From: CAZYFH01 sp965197395
GTDB taxonomy: Bacteria > Acidobacteriota > Vicinamibacteria > Vicinamibacterales > UBA8438
DNA length: 64,000 nt
Reading direction: 5' to 3'
NCBI GenBank assembly: GCA_965197395.1
Contig: CBDANB010000006.1
Coordinates: forward strand, 372,001 to 436,000
In this document: positions 52,997 through 61,659 of the stretch, in pieces
Position numbering within the stretch: the stretch's first letter is position 1
How the letters are laid out: each line of letters begins with the position of its first letter
Program-made: the position numbers and the translations under genes
Notes under the pieces: model-generated
Database searches by the model: none
Told to the model about the DNA's origin: nothing
The model's input: only the letters and a program-made list of their open reading frames with translations

Positions 52997-54543
52997 GTCT
53001 TCGTTTAGCGGGTGATTCTACTGCGTCGGGAGGTGGAAAGCCGCGGGGACAATCGGACGTGGCGCCCGCAGGAGCGTGGTGAAGAGGTCGTCGAGATCGA
53101 CATGGCGTTGACGCGCGGTGCGGATCACACTCGCGAGGATTTCTTGGGTCCGCGCGCCGCGGGGCGTGCGATTCCCGCCACAGATCTTGCGATTGACGAC
53201 GGCGGGACGGAGGGCGTGTTCTGCGCGCCAGTTGGTCGCGTCCACATCGGAGGCCCACAAGAAGGCGAGCACGGCCGGGCACTCGCGGTCGAGATGGGCG
53301 GCGAAGCGCTGGGCCGCCGGCAGCGTCGGTGCCGAGTCGATGAGCCGGCCCAAGTGGGCGAGCAGGCGCCCATGAGCCACGGCGAGGCCATGATCGGTGA
53401 TCGCGTGCGCATCACGCCGATCGCGGAGCGCCAGGGCGTCGGTGAAGACGACCTGCACGCGGCCCGCCCAGGGGCTCCGCGGATGGTCGGCGCGGAGCGT
53501 GCGACACCGGCGGAGCAGATGCGCCAGACAGCTCTGGTGCCGCGCGGCGGTGAATCGGCGATACGGCGCCCACCCGTCGCGGACCAGGACACCGGCGAAG
53601 TCCGCGCCCAGGATGGTGGCCGCGTCGTCAAAACCGCGCCCGGGACGAATCGCATACACGGTGGTCTCTGGCGTCGCGAACGCCCACAGCCAGTGCAACA
53701 CGGCGCCGACGCGCCAGCCGGGTTCATCGGGACTGACGACGGGACTCCCGCGGATCTGGGTACACAGGGCCCCGTAGGCCGGGGCGGCCACGCGCGCTGC
53801 GCGCTGCAGGGTCTGGACGAGGCCGCCCGGCGTGACTCGGAGCCCGAAGCGGTCACGCAGCAGCGTCGCGATCTTCTCGAGCGATACGCCGACGTGCTTG
53901 TGCAAGAGCACAATCAGGGTCACGGCACGGGGCCCGAGGTGCACATTGGCGGCCCCCACCGCGTCGGACGTCTGCAACGGATGCCGGCCCTGGACGCGGC
54001 GGCCACAGGCGACGCAACCGCCGATGTGCACGTCGAAGCGCCGGACGATCGGCCGCACGACGGGCAGATCTTCTTGATACTGCGGGGCGACGCGGGTGCG
54101 TTGGATCGCGCCGCCACAGTCCGGGCAGGCGGCGGGAAGCGAGGCCTCGTAAGTCTCATCGACCCGCCCTGGAATGGGTCGTCGGGTCCGACGCCCGTAG
54201 GCGGCGCCGGCGCGCCGTCCCGGCCGTCTGCCGCAGCCCTGGGGCCGATCTTGTGCGAACGGGGCGGCCTGACGGAAGCCGGCGCGCCGTGCCGCATCGA
54301 GTTGTTGTTTCAGGCGCGCATTCTGACGCGTCAAGTGGTCGCGCTCGCGACTCGTCCGCGCCAACGCCTCGCGCAAGCGCGCGAGTTCTTCTTGTTGGCG
54401 CCTGATCAGGTCGTCGCGGTCCTTGCTGGTCGGGCGCGCGCGCTTCACTGCCACACAAGATTTATGGCAGACTCGTGGCAACAGTACAAGTACAAAATTG
54501 TAAGTCTGGCGCTGTTACGTCGGAGCACCCGCTAAACAAAGAC
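52997..54543 (-). mobile_element. IS66-family element with perfect 8-bp target duplication
   Basis: Ends are inverted repeats GTCTTCGTTTAGCGGGTG (52997-53014) and GTCTTTGTTTAGCGGGTG reading inward from 54543. Both flanks are GTTTCGCT (52989-52996 and 54544-54551), an exact 8-bp duplication. It has only the transposase gene, without the TnpA/TnpB accessory genes found in many IS66 elements. It landed about 70 bp upstream of the SIS-HAD gene and may affect that operon's promoter. Confidence 0.9.
53018..54454 (-). CDS. IS66-family transposase (TnpC type)
   Basis: About 478 residues. I prefer the GTG at 54454 to the ATG at 54481 because the second IS66 copy at 60996 has a GTG at the matching place and the homology upstream looks non-coding. 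Coiled-coil N-terminus (LIRRQQEELARLREALART), zinc-finger region CPDCGG and CVACGRR, and the DDE core with SPDEPGWRVGAVLHWLWAF, VLVRDGWAPYRRF and WRAEHALRPAVVNRKICGGN. No disruption seen. Confidence 0.87.
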   Translation of the reverse strand: MAVKRARPTSKDRDDLIRRQQEELARLREALARTSRERDHLTRQNARLKQQLDAARRAGFRQAAPFAQDRPQGCGRRPGRRAGAAYGRRTRRPIPGRVDETYEASLPAACPDCGGAIQRTRVAPQYQEDLPVVRPIVRRFDVHIGGCVACGRRVQGRHPLQTSDAVGAANVHLGPRAVTLIVLLHKHVGVSLEKIATLLRDRFGLRVTPGGLVQTLQRAARVAAPAYGALCTQIRGSPVVSPDEPGWRVGAVLHWLWAFATPETTVYAIRPGRGFDDAATILGADFAGVLVRDGWAPYRRFTAARHQSCLAHLLRRCRTLRADHPRSPWAGRVQVVFTDALALRDRRDAHAITDHGLAVAHGRLLAHLGRLIDSAPTLPAAQRFAAHLDRECPAVLAFLWASDVDATNWRAEHALRPAVVNRKICGGNRTPRGARTQEILASVIRTARQRHVDLDDLFTTLLRAPRPIVPAAFHLPTQ

Positions 54544-54619
54544 GTTTCGCTTTACTTTCATTCCCTTTATGGCCACGGTTCGGATTGTGCAGATCGCAAA
54601 CGGGACGGCTTGAGCGACC

Positions 54620-56563
54620 ATGGCACGGTCGTATGCGGGAGAGGTAACGAAGCTAGCTGAGACCTTCGCTTGGGCGGCGGCGGCCGACCTCGAGCCTTTG
54701 CGCCAAGCCGTTCGTACCGCCGCCCTGTCGCCGCTTCGCGCCATCGGCTCCGGCGGCTCCCTCACTGCTGCCCATGCTCTCGCCAGCCTGCACCAACGCC
54801 ATACCGGCCACGTCGCTGCGGTAGCCACGCCTCTTGAAGCAGCTGAAGAGCCACTCGACGCTACTGTTGCCACTTGGCTGCTGAGCGCTGGTGGCAGCAA
54901 CGTCGACATCATAGCGGTGGCAAAAACGCTGATGCTGCGCGAGCCGCGCCAACTCGGCGTCCTTTGCGGCCGCGAGGCCAGCCCCTTGGCCAAACTTTGT
55001 CGCCAGCATCCATTTGTCGACCTGTTGCTCTACCCGCCGCTAGCCGGCAAAGACGGCTTCCTCGCTACTAACTCGCTTCTCGGCTTCACCACCCTCCTCA
55101 CGCGGGCCTACGCCGCCGAGCTCGGCTCTGATGCCGATTGGCGGGATGCAATTGACTGTCTCGAGCCGCTGATCCCGGATAACACCGTAACCGTGGAAGC
55201 GTGGAAGACTGCCACGGCTCCGCTTTGGACGCGATTCACCACACTCGTCCTTCATGGCCCCTCTACACGGATCGGCGCGGTCGATCTCGAGTCGAAGTTT
55301 ACGGAAGCTGCGCTCGGACACCTTCAGCTTGCTGATTACCGCAACTTCGCCCACGGTCGACATCACTGGCTCGCCAAGCGAGGCGACACGAGTTCCGTGC
55401 TCGCTTTCATCACCGACGCGGATCGCGCGCTCGCCGAGCGCACGCTCGCCTTGATCCCCGCGGCAATCCCTCAGGCGCGGATTGCATTCGACGGCGGGCC
55501 GAACGCCGTAGGGCTAGCTTCGTTGCTCGCGGCACTAAGAATCACGGGATGGGCCGGGGTCATTCGGGGTATCGACCCTGGACGACCCGGCGTGCCCAAG
55601 TTCGGCCGTAAGCTCTATCACCTGCCCGTCCCAGGCCCCCGTCGAATTGCAGGGTCGCCACGTCTGACGCCGCGGGAGGCCGCTGCGATCACCCGAAAAG
55701 CGGGCGTCGACCCGGGCCGCCTCAACGCCTCGGGTGAACTCGGCCGATGGCGCGACGCTCTCGCGGCATTCCTCACCGGTTTGCGCAACGCGCGCTTCGC
55801 CGGAATTGTTCTTGACTACGATGGTACGCTGGTCGATACTCGGCATCGATCCGAACCCCCGGACCCGGAACTGCTCGCCGAGTTCGCCCGCCTTGCAGAA
55901 GCGGGCGCTCATTTGGCAGTTGCGACTGGCCGGGGTGCATCGGTCCGACGTGACCTTCAGAGCTGCCTACCCCGTGCACTCTGGCCCCTCGTTCTCGTTG
56001 GCTACTATAACGGTGCAGAGATCGCGTCGCTCGATGACGACTGCACCCCGAATGGATCCGAGAACGTCTGCACCACGCTCCAACCACTCACCGAAGCCCT
56101 GCGCCGTCAGCCGGAACTCTCTGCATGCGCGAAGCAGACGAACCGCCCCTTCCAAATCACGCTTGAGGCTAACCCCGTCATGCCCGAGAGCTGGCTTTGG
56201 GACCTCGTCCGCCAGGTTATCGTGATGACCTCTGCCGATAATGTCAGCGTCACGCGCTCCAGTCATTCAGTTGACATCGTGGCGGCTGGAGTGTCCAAGC
56301 TGAACGCCGTCCGGCGCCTGCGTGAGACAGTCGGGGACGCGCCCATCCTCGCCATCGGCGACCACGGTCGCTGGCCAGGGAACGACCATGAGCTGCTTAG
56401 CGAGCCGTTTGCACTCGGGGTCGACGAGATAAGCATCGATCCGGCAACCTGCTGGCACTTGGGCGAGCCAGGCCAACGCGGTCCGACGGTTACTCTTGGC
56501 TATCTCAGTGCGCTGGAAGCGAAAGATGGTCGTTTGAGGTTCGCGGCGGCGGCGCTGCAATGA
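54620..56563 (+). CDS. Double SIS-domain / HAD phosphatase fusion, component of putative PRTase conflict system
   Basis: A 647-residue cytoplasmic protein. Residues about 20-170 and 200-345 look like two SIS (phosphosugar isomerase/binding) domains, as in GlmS-type proteins: AIGSGGSLTAAHALASLHQR with TWLLSAGGSNVDIIAVAKTL, and later ADYRNFAHGRHHWLAKRGDT. The C-terminal part is a HAD hydrolase: IVLDYDGTLVDTRHR (D399, D401), VATGRGASVRRDL, SKLNAVRRL (Lys) and ILAIGDHGRWPGNDHELLSE (about 577-596). All four HAD motifs appear present, so it should dephosphorylate a sugar phosphate or similar small molecule. It overlaps the next gene by ATGA. The start at 54620 lacks a strong Shine-Dalgarno. Substrate unknown. 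Confidence 0.8.
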   Translation: MARSYAGEVTKLAETFAWAAAADLEPLRQAVRTAALSPLRAIGSGGSLTAAHALASLHQRHTGHVAAVATPLEAAEEPLDATVATWLLSAGGSNVDIIAVAKTLMLREPRQLGVLCGREASPLAKLCRQHPFVDLLLYPPLAGKDGFLATNSLLGFTTLLTRAYAAELGSDADWRDAIDCLEPLIPDNTVTVEAWKTATAPLWTRFTTLVLHGPSTRIGAVDLESKFTEAALGHLQLADYRNFAHGRHHWLAKRGDTSSVLAFITDADRALAERTLALIPAAIPQARIAFDGGPNAVGLASLLAALRITGWAGVIRGIDPGRPGVPKFGRKLYHLPVPGPRRIAGSPRLTPREAAAITRKAGVDPGRLNASGELGRWRDALAAFLTGLRNARFAGIVLDYDGTLVDTRHRSEPPDPELLAEFARLAEAGAHLAVATGRGASVRRDLQSCLPRALWPLVLVGYYNGAEIASLDDDCTPNGSENVCTTLQPLTEALRRQPELSACAKQTNRPFQITLEANPVMPESWLWDLVRQVIVMTSADNVSVTRSSHSVDIVAAGVSKLNAVRRLRETVGDAPILAIGDHGRWPGNDHELLSEPFALGVDEISIDPATCWHLGEPGQRGPTVTLGYLSALEAKDGRLRFAAAALQ

Positions 56564-56683
56564 ACCGAGACCTCGGACTTAAAGTCCTCGGCCAGATCAT
56601 GGATTGGACTGACGACCGCGCTCGCCAGGAGTTTGAGTGGCTGAAGCTGATGGCGCGTCTCAAATACGATGGCTACCGCGACT

Positions 56684-57157
56684 GGTTCCTCTCAGGGATC
56701 GGTGCAGCTTTGGCCGGTTCCATGGCTAATAAGTCAAGCATTGTCATCGACTTACGTGGCTGGAGAACACCGTCTGTATCTGGAGAGGAACTGCAGGCTC
56801 TCGGAAAGTCCGGCCCACGGTACACGGCGGAAATCGCGAGGGGCCTGCCAGTGCCAAGGGGCTGAACAGTCAGCGAGGGTTCGGCCCAGCGGTAAAACGT
56901 CGGCGAAAGTCCAGGCCGCGTTCCACGAGTGTTCATGGTTCGTCGCCCTGTAAATGCCAGCGCCTCAGCACCTTGAGGTGGGACCGGCTGCCGTCGAGCA
57001 GGCCCCCCACCAAAAGCGGGGCCCGCGCAGGCGGCCGTCGACTGAGCGATAGACGACTTCACCGCTGATTCGCGGGCACGAACACATCCGCAGCCTCTTT
57101 CCACGGCGTGGCTGACCTGCTGGGGGCTGAATCGTGCACACATTTGTGTGAGGAACC
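56684..57157. mobile_element. 474-bp non-autonomous insertion in the PRTase gene
   Basis: Starts GGTTCCTCTCA and ends with the inverse of GGTTCCTCACA, and is bracketed by exact copies of CCGCGACT (56676-56683 and 57158-57165), an 8-bp target duplication. It contains no intact transposase. The longest internal frames on both strands lack recognisable domains. It behaves like a MITE or internally deleted IS of a family that makes 8-bp duplications. Confidence 0.8.
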
Positions 57158-57872
57158 CCGCGACTTTCAGGCTGGCATGCGTTTCACCGAAAGCTTGGCC
57201 ATGTGGCTTCAGCAGTTCAAGCCACACGAGCGGGAGATAGCCTACGCCTTCGTGCGCAGCACCCTGGTCTACATCGGCCCCAGCGAGATGCAGCGACTCG
57301 TGGAGCAGTTCTACCCACGCACCGTTCGAGATCGTCTGGTCCGCACGGTGGCGACCGAGCGCGGCATCCAGCCTTATCTCGCGCTAATCGACGCGGATGC
57401 CCGCATGGCAAGCGCGCGTTTGCAACGCCAGACTCTATTCATGGGATTGAGCGACGGGGCGCGAATCGATACGATCCGCCACGCAAATTCGGCCTTGCTT
57501 AGCAATGAGCAACTCGTCCAGGGTACGCAGGTCGACACCGAGAAGTGGAAAGACCTGCTCGACAATCTTCGCGAGGATCTGAACGATCCAGAAGCACTGT
57601 TCCGCCTCGTCTATCTTATCGACGACTTCGCTGGCACCGGGACGTCGTTTCTCCGCTTCGATAGAGAGAAGAAGAAGTGGAAGGGCAAACTCATGCGCTT
57701 CATAGACTCGATGGAGATCGCCAAGGATGCGCTCGACGACGATAAGCTATTCGAAGACGGCTGGGAACTCTGCATACACTATTATGTGGCGTCGTCGGCC
57801 GCCGTCGAAGCAATCGAGCAGTGCCTTGGCCAGACGACCGATACCTTTCCTGCAGGCTGGGCCGGAGCAATA

Positions 57873-57991
57873 CATATTTCCTACGGTATGCAGCCATATT
57901 TCCTACGGTATGCGCCTTCCGAGAGATCTACCAATCAACGCGGTTACCGGATGCGCCTTCCGAGAGATCTACCAATCAACGCGGTTACCGG
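57873..57991 (+). repeat. Two adjacent tandem duplications (22 bp and 41 bp)
   Basis: CATATTTCCTACGGTATGC is repeated with a 22-bp period (57873 and 57895), and a 41-bp unit starting ATGCGCCTTCCGAGAGATCT is repeated exactly (57910-57950 and 57951-57991). Neither length is a multiple of three, but together they add 63 bases. The frame is therefore shifted only between them and 21 residues are inserted in the PRTase-like protein. Confidence 0.88.
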
Positions 57992-58256
57992 ACGCCACGA
58001 CGACTTCTTCAAATTGACCCAGACCTACTACGATCCGAAAATCCGCACAAAGCACACCGACATTGGTGGCGTGAAGCACCTTGGCCTCGGCTACGGCGGT
58101 TGCGCGCTTCCCCTCGTGCTCGAACACAACACTCCGAACAACGCGGTCGCTCTACTCTGGGCGGAGACTGAGGGTGGCGACCGAAGTGGCGTTCTCGCGC
58201 CTGCGATGCGGCCGCTCTTCCGCCGTCGCCAGCGACACGGGTAAGGTGGGTACGGC

Positions 58257-60164
58257 ATGGCGAACCCCTTCGAAAAGCGAGCGACGGAGTATCTCCGTGA
58301 CGATTCGGCTTTCCTCGCCGTAGTGACTCCGGAGCCACTCGCCACCTTCTTGCAGAAGCCGGCGAGAGAAGAACGCCTCTACGACCGCCTCGCGATGATC
58401 ATCGGGACGCCGGGCAGTGGAAAAACCACGCTCGCGCGGCTCTTTGAGTTCGCGACACTCAAGACCTTGTTGCGCAGTCGTCATTTGAGCGGCTACAGGA
58501 CGCTGGTCGACATTCTTACGTCCTGTGGGGCGATCCGGGACGAGCAGCCAACACTCGTGGGCGGACGGCTCCCACTCGAGGCCGAGTACCGGGAGTTCTG
58601 GGAGCTTCCGTACGCCGAGCAGCTCAAGACACGCCTGATGATGCAATTGCTCCAGGCCCGTGCCGTGCTGGCTTGGCTCCGGCACATCCACGACTCCGGA
58701 GTGCCTCTCGATCAGGTCGAGATCGTCCCGCGCGCCGACTCCGATGCGGCGGTCACGTCCATCGGCGGTCGAACGGGATCGGATCTGCTCAACCGCGCCC
58801 GCAAAGTCGAGCTCTCCATCTACCGCATCTCGGCCGCTCTCGTGCCGCCGGACATCGCAGACATCGACCGGGAGGCAACCGATGCCTACCGGCCGTTCGA
58901 CGTCATCGAAACGTTCCGAATCACCGATGGGGAGGAGACTCGACAGCTCTGCCCCCTCGTCATCTTCGACGATGCCCACAGCCTCCACCCAGACCAGTTC
59001 GCAGCTCTTCGAAGTTGGCTTGTGCGGCGTGAGCTCAAGATCGCGAGATGGGTGCTGACCCGGCTCGACGCATTGCCCTCGAGCGATGTACTTCTGGACC
59101 CGACAGCGGGCTCCGACAAGCCCGGGCTCAAACCTTCTCGCGAGATTACCGTCATCCGCATGCAGAGCGGCGACGAGCGCGCCAGCGAGCGGCGGGCGTT
59201 CCGCAAAATGGCCAAGGATATGGCGAGACGTTACTTGAGCCAGATGGAAGTGTTCAATCGCCACGGTCTCCACAGTCTCGGAGACCTGCTGTCAACGACG
59301 CCACAGCCGATCCCGAACGGCAAGTGCGGCCAACTCGCGCAACACGTCGACGACCTTCAACACCGGTGCGGCATCTCGATCGAGCGCCGCCGTGGCCTCG
59401 AGAGGCAGGTCGAAGACTACCTCGCCACCACTGGGAACAGTGGCAAAGACTTGCGACTCGGAATTTTGTCGGTGCTACTCGAGCGCTACGCCAAGCGCAC
59501 TCCGCAACGCAGCCTGCTTGACGAAGACATCGACGACGCCGAGCCCACCCGACCGCTGACGGTCGACGCCGGGGTCGCCGACGGGGCGCGCATTCACTTG
59601 TTGCACAAGTACGATCGACCTTACTTCTTCGGCATGGACACCCTGTGCGATGCGGGCTCGGAGAACGCCGAGCAGTTCCTTCAACTCGCTGCCCGGCTCG
59701 TCTCGCAGTCGGAGACCCAGCTCATCCGCCGTGGCAATGATCCGATGCTCACGAGTAGTGTCCAGCACAACTTGCTGCGCGAACGTGCTACCCAGATGGT
59801 ACGGGAATGGGATTTTCCACAATGTCAGCTTGTCCGTCGGCTCGCCGAAGGCTTGGCGGCCCAATGTTTAGCCAAGAGCCTCGAGGGCAATGCCTCGCTC
59901 GGTGGCGGCGCTAACGCCGTCGGTATCCCGCAGGAGGAATTCGATTTCATTCCCAGGACCAATCCGACATTGGCACGAGTAATCAAGTTCGGTGTCGCCT
60001 ACAACGCGTTCGCGTTGGTGCCGAGTCACCGTACCAAAAATCGCCTCTGGTGCCTTATCGAGCTTGGCGGCGTACTCCTCCTTCACCATGGTTTAACGCT
60101 GACGCGCGGCGGGTTCATCGAACGTCGCGTCGACAATCTGGTGCGCTTGCTTCGCGACGTGTGA
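58257..60164 (+). CDS. ORC/CDC6-like AAA ATPase of the PRTase system
   Basis: A 635-residue cytoplasmic P-loop ATPase. Walker A GTPGSGKTTLAR lies at residues 50-61 and Walker B LVIFDDAHSLHPDQF at about 237-251. An acidic finger region with SIYRISAALVPP precedes it. The large C-terminal half (RRGLERQVEDYLATTG, HLLHKYDRPYFFGMDTLC, LLHHGLTLTRGGFIERRVDN) has a winged-helix-like end, as in ORC/CDC6-type ATPases found in defence operons. It begins 12 bp after the PRTase gene and ends 2 bp before the next start. Probable role: sensing or gating of the effector by nucleotide-dependent switching. Confidence 0.78.
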   Translation: MANPFEKRATEYLRDDSAFLAVVTPEPLATFLQKPAREERLYDRLAMIIGTPGSGKTTLARLFEFATLKTLLRSRHLSGYRTLVDILTSCGAIRDEQPTLVGGRLPLEAEYREFWELPYAEQLKTRLMMQLLQARAVLAWLRHIHDSGVPLDQVEIVPRADSDAAVTSIGGRTGSDLLNRARKVELSIYRISAALVPPDIADIDREATDAYRPFDVIETFRITDGEETRQLCPLVIFDDAHSLHPDQFAALRSWLVRRELKIARWVLTRLDALPSSDVLLDPTAGSDKPGLKPSREITVIRMQSGDERASERRAFRKMAKDMARRYLSQMEVFNRHGLHSLGDLLSTTPQPIPNGKCGQLAQHVDDLQHRCGISIERRRGLERQVEDYLATTGNSGKDLRLGILSVLLERYAKRTPQRSLLDEDIDDAEPTRPLTVDAGVADGARIHLLHKYDRPYFFGMDTLCDAGSENAEQFLQLAARLVSQSETQLIRRGNDPMLTSSVQHNLLRERATQMVREWDFPQCQLVRRLAEGLAAQCLAKSLEGNASLGGGANAVGIPQEEFDFIPRTNPTLARVIKFGVAYNAFALVPSHRTKNRLWCLIELGGVLLLHHGLTLTRGGFIERRVDNLVRLLRDV

Positions 60165-60166
60165 GG

Positions 60167-60919
60167 ATGGCCCCCGACTACCGCTGGGATCCCTGCATCG
60201 CCCACCGCGACAGCGAAGTGGACGGATTCCTCGCCCACTACTTCGCGCAGCCGGACCGCAATGTCTTTTTTGTGGCGGGCGCCGGCTTCGATCCTCGGGC
60301 GTGCGCCGTCGCCGCTCGGCTCGGCGCCACCGCCGCGGTCGTTCGCGCCCTGCTCATCAAGGAAGAGCGGCCCGATCCGCCGCGGGATCAAGTGGATCGG
60401 GCCGCTACGAACACGACAGCACTTCTCGCTACGTTGGCCGAGCGGCAAGTGGAGTCGATCGATATATTCGGGTCGGACGGTGCGGTCGTCGGCGGACGCA
60501 CTGTCATCAACGTCCTGAGCCGACAGGATTTGGAGGGCGCGACCGACGTTGTCGTCGATATAAGCGCGCTGTCGGTTGGAACGAGCTTTCCGATCATCCG
60601 CTATTTCGTCGAGCGTATCGTTCGAGGCAAGGAATCAACGAATTTGCACCTGTTCGTCGCCCATCACCCGAACTTGGATACCGACATCCGCTCCAAGCCC
60701 AGCGATACCCCCGGCTACGTCCATGGCTTCAAGGGACGCTTAACGCTCTTTGACGCGGCCGGTGCGTCTCGGCTGTGGCTGCCGCAGTTGGCTACCGGAC
60801 GGCGCCGCGCACTCAGAGAGCTTTACGACTTCATCGACCCTCACGACACGTGCCCGATCCTTCCCTTCCCGGCGAGTAACCCTCGTCTCGGTGACGTACT
60901 GGCAGAGCAGTATCTGTAA
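60167..60919 (+). CDS. Unrecognised alpha/beta protein, fourth gene of the PRTase system
   Basis: A 250-residue cytoplasmic protein. It starts at ATG 60167, two bases after the ATPase stop (a GTG at 60161 overlapping that stop is an alternative). I do not recognise the family. The N-terminal strand-loop NVFFVAGAGFDPRACAVAAR looks like a Rossmann-type phosphate-binding turn. ESIDIFGSDGAVVGGRT and TDVVVDISALSVGTSFPIIR suggest further strands with acidic and Ser/Thr residues that could bind a nucleotide or sugar phosphate. The C-terminal part (FDAAGASRLWLPQLATGRRR, PILPFPASNPR) looks like a small lid. Its tight coupling argues for a role in the same system. Confidence 0.65.
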   Translation: MAPDYRWDPCIAHRDSEVDGFLAHYFAQPDRNVFFVAGAGFDPRACAVAARLGATAAVVRALLIKEERPDPPRDQVDRAATNTTALLATLAERQVESIDIFGSDGAVVGGRTVINVLSRQDLEGATDVVVDISALSVGTSFPIIRYFVERIVRGKESTNLHLFVAHHPNLDTDIRSKPSDTPGYVHGFKGRLTLFDAAGASRLWLPQLATGRRRALRELYDFIDPHDTCPILPFPASNPRLGDVLAEQYL

Positions 60920-60995
60920 CTGGTTACCGGGTCTGACCTTCCATACCGAACATTTTTGACTTGTACAATTGTCCGGAATCTGGCATAACCTCGAT

Positions 60996-61301
60996 GTGGC
61001 GGATCGGTCTGACGCTCCTCGGGACAGCGAACGCGAAATTGCACGGTTGCGGCGCGAGCTTGAACGGTCGGAAGCAGAACGCGTCCGATTGGAGCGCGAC
61101 CGCGACCGGCTGCGCCGTGAGAACGAGCGGCTGAAGCACGAACTCGACCTGGCGCGTCGGGCGGGCACACGGCAGGCGGCACCGTTCTCGAAAGGCGCGC
61201 CCACAGCGGGCGCCGAGCAGGGCCGCGCCACGGCCGCCACCGGCACCGGCCCCCGCCGGGGTGCGTCGACACCCGAGGCCCCCAGTGCCCGCAGTACCAG
61301 G
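60996..61301 (+). pseudogene. IS66 transposase N-terminal remnant
   Basis: GTG 60996 starts a coiled-coil segment (EIARLRRELERSEAERVRLE, RENERLKHELDLARRAGTRQ) followed by AAPFSKGAP, matching the N-terminus of the transposase at 53018-54454. About 30 bases upstream of the GTG also match that copy's leader. The gene decays by frameshift after about 61200 and stops against the terminase fragment. Its terminal repeats differ from the complete IS66. Confidence 0.72.
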
Positions 61302-61659
61302 GCGATTGCAACAGGGTCCGCCGGTCCAGGGAGTGCTGCCCGGCGAGCGACTCGGCGTAGCTCGTAAAGACCCACCGCGTCGCGGGATGACGGATCCACT
61401 CCCAGACCGGCCACAGCACGCTGACCAGTAACGACTTCCCGTAGCGGGGCGGGAGGTTGATCACCAGGCGGCGGATCTCACCGGCGGTCACGGCTTCGAG
61501 GTATTCGCAGACGAGGTCGATATGCCAGTTCGGCAGAAACGCCGTCGTCGGTTCCAAGATCGGCCAAGCCTGGCGGACAAAGGCCGGGAAAGACCGCTCG
61601 GCCACCCGCTTGAGCTGTTCCGCCTGGAGCGCGGCGAGATAGCGGGCGTCCTTAGTCAT
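61302..61659 (-). pseudogene. Phage large terminase, N-terminal ATPase fragment
   Basis: Starts at ATG 61659, overlapping the small-terminase stop (GATGACTAA). It reads ERSFPAFVRQAWPILEPTTA, NWHIDLVCEYLEAVTAGEIR, then Walker A LVINLPPRYGKSLLVSVLWP and VFTSYAESLAGQHSLDRRTL. Homology stops after LLQSPWY near 61302, where the IS66 remnant begins. The rest of the ATPase and the nuclease domain are lost, so it cannot package DNA. Confidence 0.82.

Larger units (their letters stand above)
56560..58244 (+). pseudogene. Phosphoribosyltransferase-like (PRTase-CE type) gene, split by a 474-bp insertion
   Basis: The gene begins with an ATGA overlap (56560) and reads MNRDLGLKVLGQIMDWTDDR, then LKLMARLKYDGYRD. 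At 56684 an element is inserted; after 57165 the same frame resumes FQAGMRFTESLAMWLQQF. Removing the insert and one 8-bp repeat gives an uninterrupted 400-residue protein. LVYLIDDFAGTGTSF (restored residues about 189-203) matches the PRPP-binding loop of phosphoribosyltransferases. Downstream is a tandem duplication (57873-57991) whose two frameshifts cancel. An N-terminally shortened product from ATG 57177 is possible but untested. In the intact operon it would be the candidate effector. Confidence 0.75.

Noticed and set aside
54620..56563. GlmS glucosamine-6-phosphate synthase
   Set aside because: The tandem SIS domains resemble its isomerase half, but there is no glutaminase domain with N-terminal Cys and the protein ends in a HAD phosphatase.
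52989..61301. Composite transposon formed by two IS66 copies around the PRTase operon
   Set aside because: The left IS66 has its own target duplication and the right remnant lacks matching terminal repeats, so they are separate insertions of different IS66 relatives.
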